A stretch of 64,000 bases of DNA, from assembly GCF_964355755.1 (NCBI RefSeq), contig NC_092678.1:13242922-13306921 (forward strand), in the 5' to 3' direction. This DNA is from Antedon mediterranea (lineage: Eukaryota > Echinodermata > Crinoidea > Comatulida > Antedonidae). Positions 31,547 to 42,419 of the stretch are shown one piece after another; position 1 is the first letter of the stretch, and each line of letters starts with the position of its first letter. A program made the position numbers and the translations under genes. Under the pieces are notes generated by a model. That model was not told where the DNA came from. It saw only the letters and a program-made list of their open reading frames with translations, and did no database searches.

Positions 31547-31786
31547 CAACTGATGACACAAGAAATTCATGTTGGTTCGTGACAAATGAATAACGTTCAT
31601 TAGTATTCTTTCCCAAGTCAGACCAGTATAATTTTGATGTGTTAACATCATAATCAACAGCGTAGGGTGCGGTTATTGTAACATGCTGCATTGCTGCAGT
31701 AAATCTTAACTCGCTGTCACTGGAACTTATATCTGACATGTACATTCCAGGAGGCTCATATTTATTGACAACAAACATAATATCTC
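31547..31786 (-). CDS. Single exon of an LDL-receptor class B (YWTD) repeat protein
   Basis: A 240-bp phase 1-1 exon on the minus strand, with acceptor TTTTACAG before 31786 and donor GTAAGT after 31547. It encodes MFVVNKYEPPGMY, then RFTAAMQHVTITAPYAVDYD and SKLYWSDLGKN, the YWTD-type repeat of beta-propeller extracellular proteins related to the LDL receptor. No other exons of the gene are recognised in the window; the exon may belong to a large host gene or be a stray copy. A broken inverted copy is at 35403-35580. I cannot name the gene. Confidence 0.55.
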
Positions 31787-32400
31787 CTGTAAAACAAACA
31801 CTTTTAATTGAATGAACTATCTAAAGAAAAATAATGAAACAATTTATCAGCATTCTAATCAAAAAATTAATTAAAAATATTAATTATTGAGAGAATAATG
31901 TTTACTGGTTTAATTTAAAAAAAAGGCAAGATCCTTATTTTTAATACTTTCTCATACACGATAAATAAAACCCAAGACAAATCATCCAACTCAAAAGTTA
32001 TATCAACAGTTTTAAATAAGACAACCAAAAACGAATCGGTGTAAGATTGCTTAGTCTCGGTCATATTACCGTCTTTTTTCGAATAAACGCCCGACTTTAA
32101 ACACAAGACAAGGGTTGATTATTTCTTTTCCATATGCATGTAGGCCTACACACAATACTGTACTGTAACACGTTTGTATTAGTAAATTCCTTGACTTGCA
32201 TGATGTAGGCTACTATTTATAAACATTGTTGATTCAGTGTTTAAGGTATTTTGTCACTACTTGATATTAATTGTGTTGTATTTATTTTTTATTTATCTGG
32301 GAGAAATGTATGGATTACATATTATCGAATAAATACGGCTCAAACATGGCATGGTGTTTTGTATGTGTGTAATGTAAGGGAACATGTATAATTAAATAAA

Positions 32401-32437
32401 CTAGATGGTACGCTCGCTTCGCTCGCGTACCATCTAG
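32401..32437. repeat. Hairpin: 13-bp arms CTAGATGGTACGC / GCGTACCATCTAG
   Basis: Perfect 13-bp inverted arms around an 11-nt GCTCGCTTCGCTC-like centre. A similar CGAGCGAAGCGAGC word occurs in the GC-rich insert at 40400 and 40815. It looks like the tip of a small mobile or foldback sequence. Confidence 0.6.
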
Positions 32438-32885
32438 GTCGTGCCCACAGATGGTTCTCGAATACATAATAATTTTAGAGTTAAAGAACTGGCGATTTCA
32501 AATGTACGTACCGCAGGACAATAATACATTTATGTACTCAACTAAAATTAGCACCCTAGGAATTACTTCCGAAAGAGAAACTTGTCACAAAATGAGACCA
32601 ATTGTTTAAGTCAAATTTAAACAAACTTAATTTGTGTTTTATATGTAACATTAGGGTTGAGGGATGGGGAAGAGGATGGGTGCAAAGAGGAACAATTTTT
32701 AAATATATTCCTTTATCCATTTAGTAACGAAATATTAATTTTTGTCATGTTTTACAAATAATATACCACTAAACACAGTAAAACATTGCGATGTAATACT
32801 TGTTGAAACTATCACCGTCCTAGTCGATTGAAAAGTACAGTACATGTAACGATACATCACTACGACGTGTATATGTTTATATAAT

Positions 32886-34686
32886 CTATATATAAATTTA
32901 CGTAAGGGCAAAATTCGGTAAATCGCGCCTTACTTCTATAATTTTTACTCGATGGTATATAAAGTTGGTTCGTACTTTCGGTACTGATTTTAACCACCTG
33001 ATGTAACCCTGTTTACTAATTAAATTAAGTTAGATAATTAGTTATTGACGATTAAAACGAATTTAGGTTCAACGATTTGTCCCAAATGGGGGTGTTTTCC
33101 GACCGTGGTATACACTGTCTAATGGATGTCCATCTTGAAAAATACCCGCCACAAAAATGCGAGGAGGCTTCGCATTTTCCTATCTCCTCCTACGATAATT
33201 GTTTTTAATAGCTGAAAACCGGTTGAACAGCTAGAGTACACCATCATAATGTTGAAGACAGGCCGATTTTTTTAAAAAAATACTATTTTGATAGATTTAA
33301 TATACGATTATACAAATGTATTGATTTGCGAGGAATGGAACATTCCAATCTCTGTTCCACAAGTGTCTATTCCCTCAGGCGTCGTAAAGGCAAGTACTGT
33401 ATCCTCATAACAGAAATTCGATCCATTTTTTTTTTCAATCTGTGCTGCAGAGGTTGGATATAAATTTTGTTTAAACGGATAAAGAGCTAGCGTTTTCACT
33501 CGCCGTATATTATGTATAAATCTTTATTATTGCAGTTAAACCACCCACATCATCACCCTTCCCTCACTGGCATGAGTAGCGTTGTAAAACCAGTAGAGGA
33601 TAGGCCTACGGTACATCACATGCCCTAAACGCAGAACAACTTTGGTGGGTAGGGTAGGAACCAACTTAAGTATGAATTGGTTCTAGGAAACAATTGAAAA
33701 CCATTAGGCCTACTAATTAAGTTGAGTTAGATAATTTAATATTTATTGACGATTAAATCGAATTTATGATTTGTGAAAACCACCTCTATTCGGGGCAAAT
33801 CATAAATTCAATTTAATCGTCGATATATAAAATTATCTAACTCAACTAAATTAGTAGGCCTAATGGTTTTCAATTGTTTCTTAGAGCCAATTCATACTTA
33901 AGTTGGTTCCTACCCTACCCACCAAAGTTGTTGCGTTTAGGGCATGTGATGCACTGTAGGCCTATCCTCTACTGGCTTTACAACGCTACTCATGTCAGTG
34001 AGGGATGGGTGATGATGTGGGTGGTTTAACTGCAATAATAAATATGTGTACATAAATATACGGCGACTGAAAACGCTAGCTCATTATCCCGCTCATTATC
34101 CGTTTAAAAAAATGTATATCCAACCTCTGCAGCACAGATTGAAAAAAAAATGGATCGAATTTCTGTTATGAGTATACAGTTCTTGCCTTTACGACGCCTG
34201 AGGGAATAGAAACTTGTGGAACAGAGATTGGAATGTTCCATTCATCGCAAATCAATACATTTGTAAAAATGTATATCAAATCTATCAAAATAGCATTTTT
34301 TAAAGAAAATCGGCCTGTCTTCAACATTATGATGCTGTACTCGAACTGTTCAACCGGTTTTCAGCTATTAAAAACAATTATCGTAGGAGGAGATAGGAAA
34401 ATGCGAAGTGTCCTCGTATTATTGTGTGCGGGTATTTTTCAAATTGGACATCCATTAGACAGTGTATACCACGATCGGAAAACACCCCTATTTGGGGCAA
34501 ATCGTTGAACCTGAATTCGTGTTAATCGTCAATAACTAATTATCGAATTCAATTTAATTTGTAAACAGGGTTACATCAGGTGGTTAAAATTAGTACAGAA
34601 AGTACGAACCAACTTTACATACTATCGAGTAAACATTCTAGAAATAACGCGTGATTTATTTTGCCCTTACCTAAATTTATATATAG
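32886..34686. mobile_element. 1.8-kb foldback element with ~900-bp inverted arms
   Basis: The left end CTATATATAAATTTACGTAAG (32886) is the inverse of the right end at 34686, and the two arms (32886-33770 and 33770-34686) match in reverse along their whole length with moderate divergence. Each arm holds the same short open frame (MKTLALYPFK, then YPTSAAQI), which is probably not a gene. There is almost no spacer between the arms. A half copy is at 30370-31291 and a terminus fragment at 4252-4276. Confidence 0.7.
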
Positions 34687-34689
34687 ATA

Positions 34690-35270
34690 CTCCCCACCAC
34701 TGTGTACGAAAAAATACAACAGAATTATTATAAAGAAATGATATAATTAAATCAAAATGTTTGGTAAATTGTAGGTTATGTCAATCAATTAATTGTGCTA
34801 CAAATAATCATTATGTATGTGTGCATGTAGCGAGGCGTTTATTCCAGGAAATAAATAAACGCCCGTGGCGTTTGTCCGAGTGGGGTGGGGCGTTTATTCA
34901 AGGGGCGTTTATTTCCAACGATGTTATATGTGGGAAGGCCGTAGGCATTTATTCAAAGCGGGGCGTTTAATCGATTAAATACATGTTACCGTACCATTCC
35001 AAAAAAAATAAAATAAAGGAGACACGAATTTAATATTGCACATGTAACGAATAATCGAATAGAAGAAACTGCCTTACCTGTGCAATATACAATGCATACA
35101 AATATAAATACCAGTTGTTTGCGTTTTCCATTATGTAGGCCTATCACTATATCCACAAAGGAAGTAAATCTTACATGCCCTATTCAACACTGAACTACAG
35201 TACGACTATTATCTGTTATTTATATGCGGAATTTACCATAATACATATAACGTTTACTGCGCCTGTGTGG
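34690..35270. other. Gene-free AT-rich DNA
   Basis: No gene is supported. A locally GC-richer part (34830-34975) repeats GGGCGTTTATT-type words. Nothing else is recognised. Confidence 0.35.
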
Positions 35271-35274
35271 GTTT

Positions 35275-35600
35275 TTTAAAATAAACCAGTAAACATTTTT
35301 TCTCAATAATTAATATTTTAAAATGATTAGAATGCTAATGTATAATTGTGTCATTTTTTTTTTTATAGATATTTCATTCAATTAAAAGTGTTTGTTTTAC
35401 AGGAGATACTATGTTTGTTGTCAATAACTATGATCCTCCTGGAATTTACGTGTCAGATATAAGTTCCAGTAACAACGAGTTAAGATTTACTGCAGCAATG
35501 CAGAATGTTAAATTAGTCTAACCCTTCACTATTGAATATGATGTTAGCACATCAACATTATACTGGTCTGACTTGGGCTTGGGACTCAGTGTTGGTGCAT
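35275..35600 (+). pseudogene. Inverted, broken copy of the LDLR class B exon and its flank
   Basis: Matches 31547-31920 in reverse orientation, including intron sequence (TTTTCTCAATAATTAATATTTTAAAAT, TTAAAAGTGTTTGTTTTACAG). The exon copy starts at 35403 (MFVVNNYDPPGIYVSD) and is stopped by TAA at 35519-35521; similarity fades near 35580. The intact partner is on the other strand 3.6 kb away. Confidence 0.65.
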
Positions 35601-36452
35601 ACGGAGGCAGGTCGTGTCGTTAGCAATTTGTATAGCCTACGTTTTAACACTGTCTGCATAGTTTGAGAGTATAAGTGCAAACAATAATTAAATCCGATAT
35701 TTCCAGATTTTTACATAAACAGTATCATTAGATTAATGATTTCTGAAGTAATTGCAATAAATGCGAGGGTAGCCCAATAGTTCAAATCAGCAATTATACC
35801 ATTATAGGGCCTACAGCAGTTTATATAATTCGTACCATAAATCGTAATCCGGGTTCTACAACACTTGGTTTAGAAATAATATTAGGAAAATGTTAATATA
35901 TGATTGCATCATACGTATAACACTTGCGGTCAAAATTTCCAAACCAAAACACCGACTGGTGAACTAACATAATATTAAGACAATTCCTACATACATGGGG
36001 TAAGTATACATAAATCGCTTACTTCCACACTACCTATCCCACTTTCTCAACAAAAGCTCTTTCTTGTGTCGTGTAGTGTTCTGTACATCGTGAATTACAT
36101 ATCATATTATATTAAGATTCAGTTTAAAAAACGTGTAACCACTCACTTTTAGTAGGATTAAGAAAGTTTAGAAATAATTCTACCCCAATGGTTTAGAAAA
36201 TCAGTGTTTCTATAAAATTATTTCATTAGACGTATTGATGATAATGGTTATCAAACGTCACAACTTTAAAATAATAATAATAGATAGATAGATAGATTTA
36301 TATAGCGCAGAAAAACAATTTCTATATGCGCTCGACAACAAAGAGAAAGAATGGAAAACAAAACAAACAAAAATATACCTACAAAATGATTGATGTTTCT
36401 GTTTTTGAAAATCACTGATTTTAATTTTCCATACAAACACATATATATATAT

Positions 36453-36778
36453 ATATGGGGCGCCATAAGCAGCAAAAGTGTGTAGCTGTAAAATGTATGT
36501 GTACATTTAAAATGTGTGTGTGTGTAATTGCAAAATGTATTTGTAAACCTAAAAATGTGTGTGTATTTGTAAAATGCATGTTTGTAATTGTAAAACGTAG
36601 TTGTACATTTGTAAAATGTAGTTGTACACTTTTAAAATGTAGTTGTACACTTTTAAAATGTAGTTGTAACAAGGAATGTACACTTGTAACGCTTGGTTAG
36701 AGATCTCTAATCAAGCGTGAAGACCATACCATTTCTCGGAAGGGGTTTATCGTCTAGAATGGCTAGATTACCGGCGGC
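36453..36778 (+). repeat. Left terminal inverted repeat
   Basis: Built of short degenerate units (TGTAAAATGTAGTTGTACACTTT and relatives) followed by the near-palindrome CGCTTGGTTAGAGATCTCTAATCAAGCG (36691-36718) and GTGAAGACCATACCATTTCTCG. The matching right copy is 48890-49209. Cys/Lys-rich ORFs in both copies are translations of these units. Confidence 0.75.
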
Positions 36779-37535
36779 CTGCCACCGCCTGCGAATAACC
36801 TCTACGCACCCTCATGGTATTCAGCAAGTGAGACGAGCATGCACCACATGTTTGGATGGAATCTGGAATGCATACCCATACTTCTTTTAATCGTTGATTA
36901 GGGCTATCTATACTATAGTCAACTGTCAGTGTCATCCTATTGTTGAGGTAGGCAGGCCTACACAGTACAGTATGTAAGTAGCCCATTCCTTAGAGCTGTA
37001 AACCAGTATAGGGCCTACTACTAGGCCTAGCCTAGTACAGCTACAACAGTACAGGGCCTAGCTAGCCTAGCTAGTCTACTAGTAGGCCAAGAGGCATAGG
37101 CCTATTATATAGGCACCGCCTAGGCCTAACTAGACAAACCGCATAAACTAGCTAATAAATGCCTACATCACGCAGCTTAAGTGTCAGCGTTTACTGTACC
37201 TGTCATCAATTTAAAAAAGGATTTATTTGTTTATACATTTTATAAGGGTCAGACGTGAGCCTACTTATGAGGCCTACTTAAAGCCTAAATCCAAGATTTG
37301 CTATTCATGACATAGTTAGTAATAACACATTTGGAGTTGATAACAGCAGTATGGCTGGTGTTAGGCTAGCCAAACCTGCAGGGTATGGCCTAGCCTAGTA
37401 GTAGTAGCCCAGCTAGTTGTAAGCTAGCCCCACTAGACCTGAGTAAAACAATCAATATTTTACTACTGAAATAACAAAATGCGATATTCTATTCTTCTTC
37501 TTGTAATGTAGAATAATCCTTTAAAATATATCTAA

Positions 37536-37960
37536 ACTAGAGGGTACTCCGAGAGTACAAACCTCCGCCTACTGTAAAATTCCCCTACATAAAATTCCCT
37601 CCGAAAATGTTTTTTTTTAAACTTTTTTTTTATTAGTTCTAAAGTGTAAATAGGCTAACTGCACACTACAAAGTTGTGGATGAGAGTTTGGTGTAATGGT
37701 TATGTATCCAGCCTCTCACAGTTAAGGTCCCTGGTTCAAATCCCGCTGAGAGTTTTTTTAATTTTTATATATTTTTTTTTTCGTCCCAGCTTTTGGGGCA
37801 TAGATCATTGTGTCCAAATTTGGTGGGAATCGGATAAAAACTGTGGCCTTCAGGCTGTTCACAGACACACACACACACACACACACACCCACACACGCGC
37901 ACCCACGCACCCAAACATACAGGGGTGAAAACATAACCTCCTTGGCGGAGGTAACAAAAT
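37536..37960 (+). mobile_element. tRNA-derived SINE-like insertion
   Basis: A polymerase III head is visible: GTGTAATGGTTATGTATCC (A box-like) and GGTTCAAATCCCG (B box) at about 37690-37745, with GAGAGTTTG and CTGAGAGTT able to pair. A T-rich linker, the word TTTGGTGGGAATCGGAT, a (CA)n run (37864-37890) and a tail AACCTCCTTGGCGGAGGTAAC follow. The tail is shared by repeats in many marine invertebrates, from memory. The left part CTAGAGGGTACTCCGAGAGTAC (37538) may belong to a host element. Confidence 0.55.
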
Positions 37961-38081
37961 ATGAGCTTCACCACTAGTACTGTGTAGTAGGATAGTTAAT
38001 TCAGTACTGTATCTGTATTGATGAATTTAATTATTAATAATAATTTGTTTTGTTTCAGATAACTACTGTAAAAATAAAACC

Positions 38082-39787
38082 ATGGCATCGCTTTCAACAA
38101 CTGATATAGATAATTTAACCAAATCCCTACTATTAAATGACAATTTTTTAACAATCATTCAGAATGTAACTCCAAATGCTCAACCTCAAGAACATAGAAA
38201 TACTACAAGAAGACCACACCAAGATCTAAATAGTGAAATGAATAGTTTATTTACCACACCATCAACAAGATCAAGAAATACCACCAGAAGAAGAACACAA
38301 GATAATTCAAGGTCTCGTTCATGCTCTAATTCTAGGCAAAACCAAAATTACTTCTACTTAAAAAAAGTCATTTTATTGGATACATCACAAAGCGATCAAA
38401 TACCCAGGGCAAATTACTATGGAAAACTAGATGAAAAAGGTTACTTATTTATTATGATTATTATCCTAATCTACTATGTATTTCAGTTTTTTTATTCAAT
38501 ACTAATAAAAACAAGGCCAACAGCCATAAGTCGCGTGCTAAAACGCATAGTGATACCGGACCAACAGACAGACCGACCGACCGACATAGTGAACTATAGC
38601 GTACACGCGACTAAAAATATTTTTTCTTACCAATTTTTGTTTCAGAAACTTTTTTGGCACATTCACTTAAAAAAATGTATTTATAGTCTAAACATTTAAG
38701 TAATGAACTTTTTTAAACAAAATTCCTCAATTCATGAATAAATATATAAAAAGTATAGAACAGTGTCTTGACTAAAAAATAAATAGATTTTTTTTTCAAT
38801 CTTTTGAAAGTTGATATACATTTTCAAGGTTCAACATGGCCTATTTTTGTTTTTGTCTACATGAGAAATCATATTTACTGATTATGTATCATGAAATTTA
38901 CTTTTAACACTACAGGTCATGTTTATCATCATGTTGAACTAGAACAATGCATGACAGCAAAAGAAGTTTACAAAAAATTGGAAAATATGTTTTCAGATAT
39001 ATTAGAAATTGAAAGTGATCCAAATAAGTAAGTTCTTTTGATTTATTTAAATTTAAAATAAAGTACTGTAACTGTAGTGAAAACTAAAATGTTAAATTTA
39101 GTTTACAAGCAATGTTTGATTTGCAAAAAAATATTTTGAATAAGTTTTTGCTCAGCGAAAGTGGGATTCTGATTGGTTACAAGCATGACTGATTCATAGA
39201 AACAATATTCCAGCTTCCTTTTCATCTTCAAAAAATTAAACAAAATGCCTTGCAAAATCTTAACTTTGAGCTTTCAATATAATGTGATAGTACCAACATA
39301 AGAAGTTTGTTAACCTGTGTGCAATGATATGATGTACAGTTAAGATCAGAATAATTTTTGATTGGTCATTACAATATACACACCAGTACATATTCTGAAT
39401 GTTTTTAATAAATAACTATAATAATAAATGAACTGTACCTTGATATTTAGGTGCTGAGAGTTTTAAGTCAGAAAAAAAAGAATGCCTTGTGTACAGCTTT
39501 CACCTCCCTTCAGTAAATAACATAACATTTTGTCATCTACATTATTTTTATAAATTATATCTTCTAGGTTTGAGTTTATGATTGGAATGGGTTCACGATT
39601 AACTAAACTACGTTTAACTGATGATCAAGAAAGAAATGCACAGCTTTTGCATCGTTTATATGGAAACAAGAGGGTGTACTTGTTGCCTTCCCGAGATATT
39701 GTTAGTACAACTAACATTAACATTAGTGACTATTTATTACCTCTTAGTCCTACATCTGATGCAAAAGAAAGTGATACTGAAGCATAA
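38082..39787 (+). CDS. Spliced accessory protein of the 36.4-49.2 kb element (229 aa)
   Basis: Three exons: 38082-38439, 38916-39027, 39568-39787, with donors GTTACT and GTAAGT and acceptors ACTACAG and TTCTAG; joined phases agree. The start ATGG has a good context and follows a TTTTGTTTCAG acceptor at about 38059, so a 5' exon may exist. The protein has a Ser/Arg-rich middle (TRSRNTTRRRTQDNSRSRS) and a C-terminal domain (FEFMIGMGSRLTKL, then RNAQLLHRLYGNKRVYLL) that I associate with accessory proteins of animal integrase-type transposons, sometimes joined to HECT-type domains. Function is unknown. A HECT-like fragment follows at 39790-40048. Confidence 0.6.
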
Positions 39788-39789
39788 GA

Positions 39790-40048
39790 GATGGCCTTCA
39801 GTATACAGAACTTATGCCATTCATTGAAAGATGCAATGAAATGTGTTCCTAATGAAACATGTGGATATGACACCCGAGTTGATGGTAGACATAGTAGAGT
39901 GGGATACTCTGGAGAATGTTCATAAAGAGAAAGAGTGGTTACGGGAAGCAATTAATGAGATGTCATGCCAAGAATTAACATGTATGCTAAAATTTTGTAC
40001 CAGCTTTACACAGTTCTTTTCTCAAACCAAAAATGTTGTTGATAGCTG
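39790..40048 (+). pseudogene. HECT-domain C-lobe-like fragment
   Basis: The frame ending at 40048 encodes TPELMVDIVEWDTL, then WLREAINEMSCQELTCMLKFCTS, which follows the pattern of the HECT E3 ligase C-lobe (WFWxxIxxxSxxExxxFLxFxTG). The catalytic Cys region that should follow is absent. Just upstream (39791-39840) the plus strand gives YTELMPFIERCNEMC in another frame. It may be the remnant of a HECT fusion to the accessory gene. Short and divergent, so the call is cautious. Confidence 0.35.
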
Positions 40049-40090
40049 ATCTTATTCAATTGTTATGTTTCTTTGAGCATTCAGAATTTA

Positions 40091-40916
40091 GACAATTTAG
40101 TTTTTATTGTAGCAATGATAGCTTTAAAATGTTAGTAATTAAGTGCTAACATGTTTAATACAATAATGACATTCAGTTTTGTTATTGTTAATATGTTTTT
40201 ATTGTTTTAATCAAGCTTAATTCAAAGTCTTAATTCCAATTTAAAAAAAAATATTTTGCAATTAGTGGCTACATTTTTTTTTTACAATTTTTGTTTAATA
40301 TTATTGTTGGGAAACACAATCATAAAGTTATTTTTATCACATACACAGGGGTGGCGCCAGGACCTTCCCGACGCGGGGGCTACATTCCCCGACGAGGGGG
40401 CTATGCGAGCGAAGCGAGCATCACTAGGCTGGGGGCCAGGGGGCCGCCAAGGGCCCCCGGTGGGGGTCCAGGGGGCAAGCCCCCGGAAGCAACGCGTTCT
40501 AGCGACAATTTAGTTTTTATTGTAGCAATGATAGCTTTAAAATGTTAGTAATTAAGTGCTAACATGTTTAATACAATAATGACATTCAGTTTTGTTATTG
40601 TTAATATGTTTTTATTGTTTTAATCAAGCTTAATTCAAAGTCTTAATTCCAATTTAAAAAAAAATATTTTGCAATTAGTGGCTAAATTTTTTTTTTACAA
40701 TTTTTTTTTAATATTATTGTTGGGAAACACAATCATAAAGTTATTTTTATCACATACACAGGGGTGGCGCCAGGACCTTCCCGACGCGGGGGCTACATTC
40801 CCCGACGAGGTGGCTATGCGAGCGAAGCGAGCATCACTAGGCTGGGGGCCAGGGGGCCGCCAAGGGCCCCCGGTGGGGGTCCAGGGGGCAAGCCCCCGGA
40901 AGCAACGCGTTCTAGC
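40091..40916 (+). repeat. 413-bp tandem duplication carrying a GC-rich island
   Basis: GACAATTTAGTTTTTATTGTAG begins at 40091 and again at 40504. Each unit ends with ~165 bp of very GC-rich sequence (GGGGTGGCGCCAGGACC, then GGGGGCTATGCGAGCGAAGCG, GCCCCCGGAAGCAACGCG). The two copies differ by only a few bases, so the duplication is recent. The open frames over the GC island are shadows. Confidence 0.85.
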
Positions 40917-42405
40917 GTCATTTGAGGTCATTTAATCAGATTTAGGGTAGCAATTTTTTCCATTTTTTATAATGCATAAATAAAATACTGCGTGCAAAAA
41001 AACGATGCGCGATGACTGTTTCAATCCATATTTTTCAATTTAAAAAATAAAAGATAAAAGAACATTTAGAAAAATAGAGTTGGAGGTCCCGGAAATTGGA
41101 CTTATTATACTTCAAAACATGAAACAAAATATATAAGTCCCTATCATGGTTGTGACTGAGCTAAGAAATGTTTGAAAAATAGAGATGTTAGGTTCCGGAA
41201 AATGCACTTCTTGTACTTCGAAATATGACCAGCTTTATTGTTGGGGCTGAGCTAAGAAAATGTTTAAAACTAGAGCTGCAGGTCTTCAAAAAATTGCATT
41301 TTATACTTTGGAAACATCAGGCCTAGAGGCTTAAAAAACGCAAGCGTAGACCTTTTTCAGTCGGGGAAATAAGTTTATTCCTCCCAAGTGTATGCGTGCG
41401 TACCATCTGGACTTCCGAGTGGTGAGAAATTCATGACATACAGGACATTGAAAATGTAATAACTTAGCTAAAATAAGATGTTGGCTAAGCAAAAATGGCA
41501 TGTTTTTTTGTTTAGTAATGGATGAAAAATTTATTTTAGGTGCCCCACGGTACAGAAGGTTACTTTTAAATTAAAAAATTGGTGAACATACGAACAATTA
41601 ACATAATTCGTTTTTGCTGTGTGTAGCGTACGTCGACGCAGTACACGACGTAACCGCCGTCGGTAAACTTCGCCTGGAAAATAACTACAGTAAACATTTT
41701 GGTCCCTGGATGGAACATGATATCACGCGTCTCGACCCAACGTTGAACGACTCGTACAAAGGGATACCGCCAGACAAGTGCGTACCTAGCTATTGTTTAG
41801 TAGTAAGTTAGATCGCTGGCAATAATGAATGCATTATAAAGTGCATAATATCACTCTGACGTACTCTCACGGTCAATGAAACGTGGCGGTTTTCTAGGCG
41901 CTGAAGCTAGCTACGAAGTGAACGCGAACGCTTTTTACTGTATATTATATTCCCCGACAAAAAGTACCCGTGTTCCCTTCGATAACCGTCGGTAAACTTC
42001 GCCTGGAAAATAACTACATTACACATTTTGGTCCCTGGATAGAACTTGATATCACGACGCGTCTCGACCCAACGTTGAACGATTCGTACAAAGGGATACC
42101 GCCAGACAAGTGCGTACCTAGCTAATGTTTAGTAGTAAGTTAGATCGCTGGCAATAATGAATGCATAAAAGTGCATAATAGCCCTCTGACGTACTCTCAC
42201 GGTCAATGGAACGTCGTAGTTTTTGTAGGCGCTGAAGCTGTATGAAGTGAACGCGAACGTTTTTTACTGTATATTATATTCCCCGACAAAAAGTACCCGT
42301 GTTCCCCGACGGGGGGGGGGGGAGGGGGGGGGGGGGGGGCTAGGCTCCGCGACGAGGGGGCTAGAGCCCCCGTAGCCCCCCGCTGGCGCCACCACTGCAC
42401 ATACA
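40345..42405. mobile_element. GC-rich-ended element, ends CAGGGGTGGCGCCAG / CTGGCGCCACCACTG
   Basis: GGTGGCGCCAG at 40350 and its inverse at 42385-42400 bracket a region with GC-rich ends, including a long G run (42311-42345). Inside, a ~330-bp tandem repeat covers 41650-42290. A short frame in the repeat (KLRLENNY, LDPTLNDSYKGIPPDKCVP) occurs in both units but matches no family I know. Probably non-autonomous. Confidence 0.45.
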
Positions 42406-42419
42406 GTGGTAGTTATATT

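Noticed and set aside
36455-36700. Cys/Lys-rich open frames in both terminal repeats of the 12.8-kb element
   Set aside because: They result from translating short degenerate units (GTAAAATGTAGTTGTACA). The same DNA read on the other strand is also open.
40256-40935. Pro/Gly-rich open frames over the GC-rich island
   Set aside because: Several frames are open at once because of GC-rich repeats; the same peptide appears in both tandem units.
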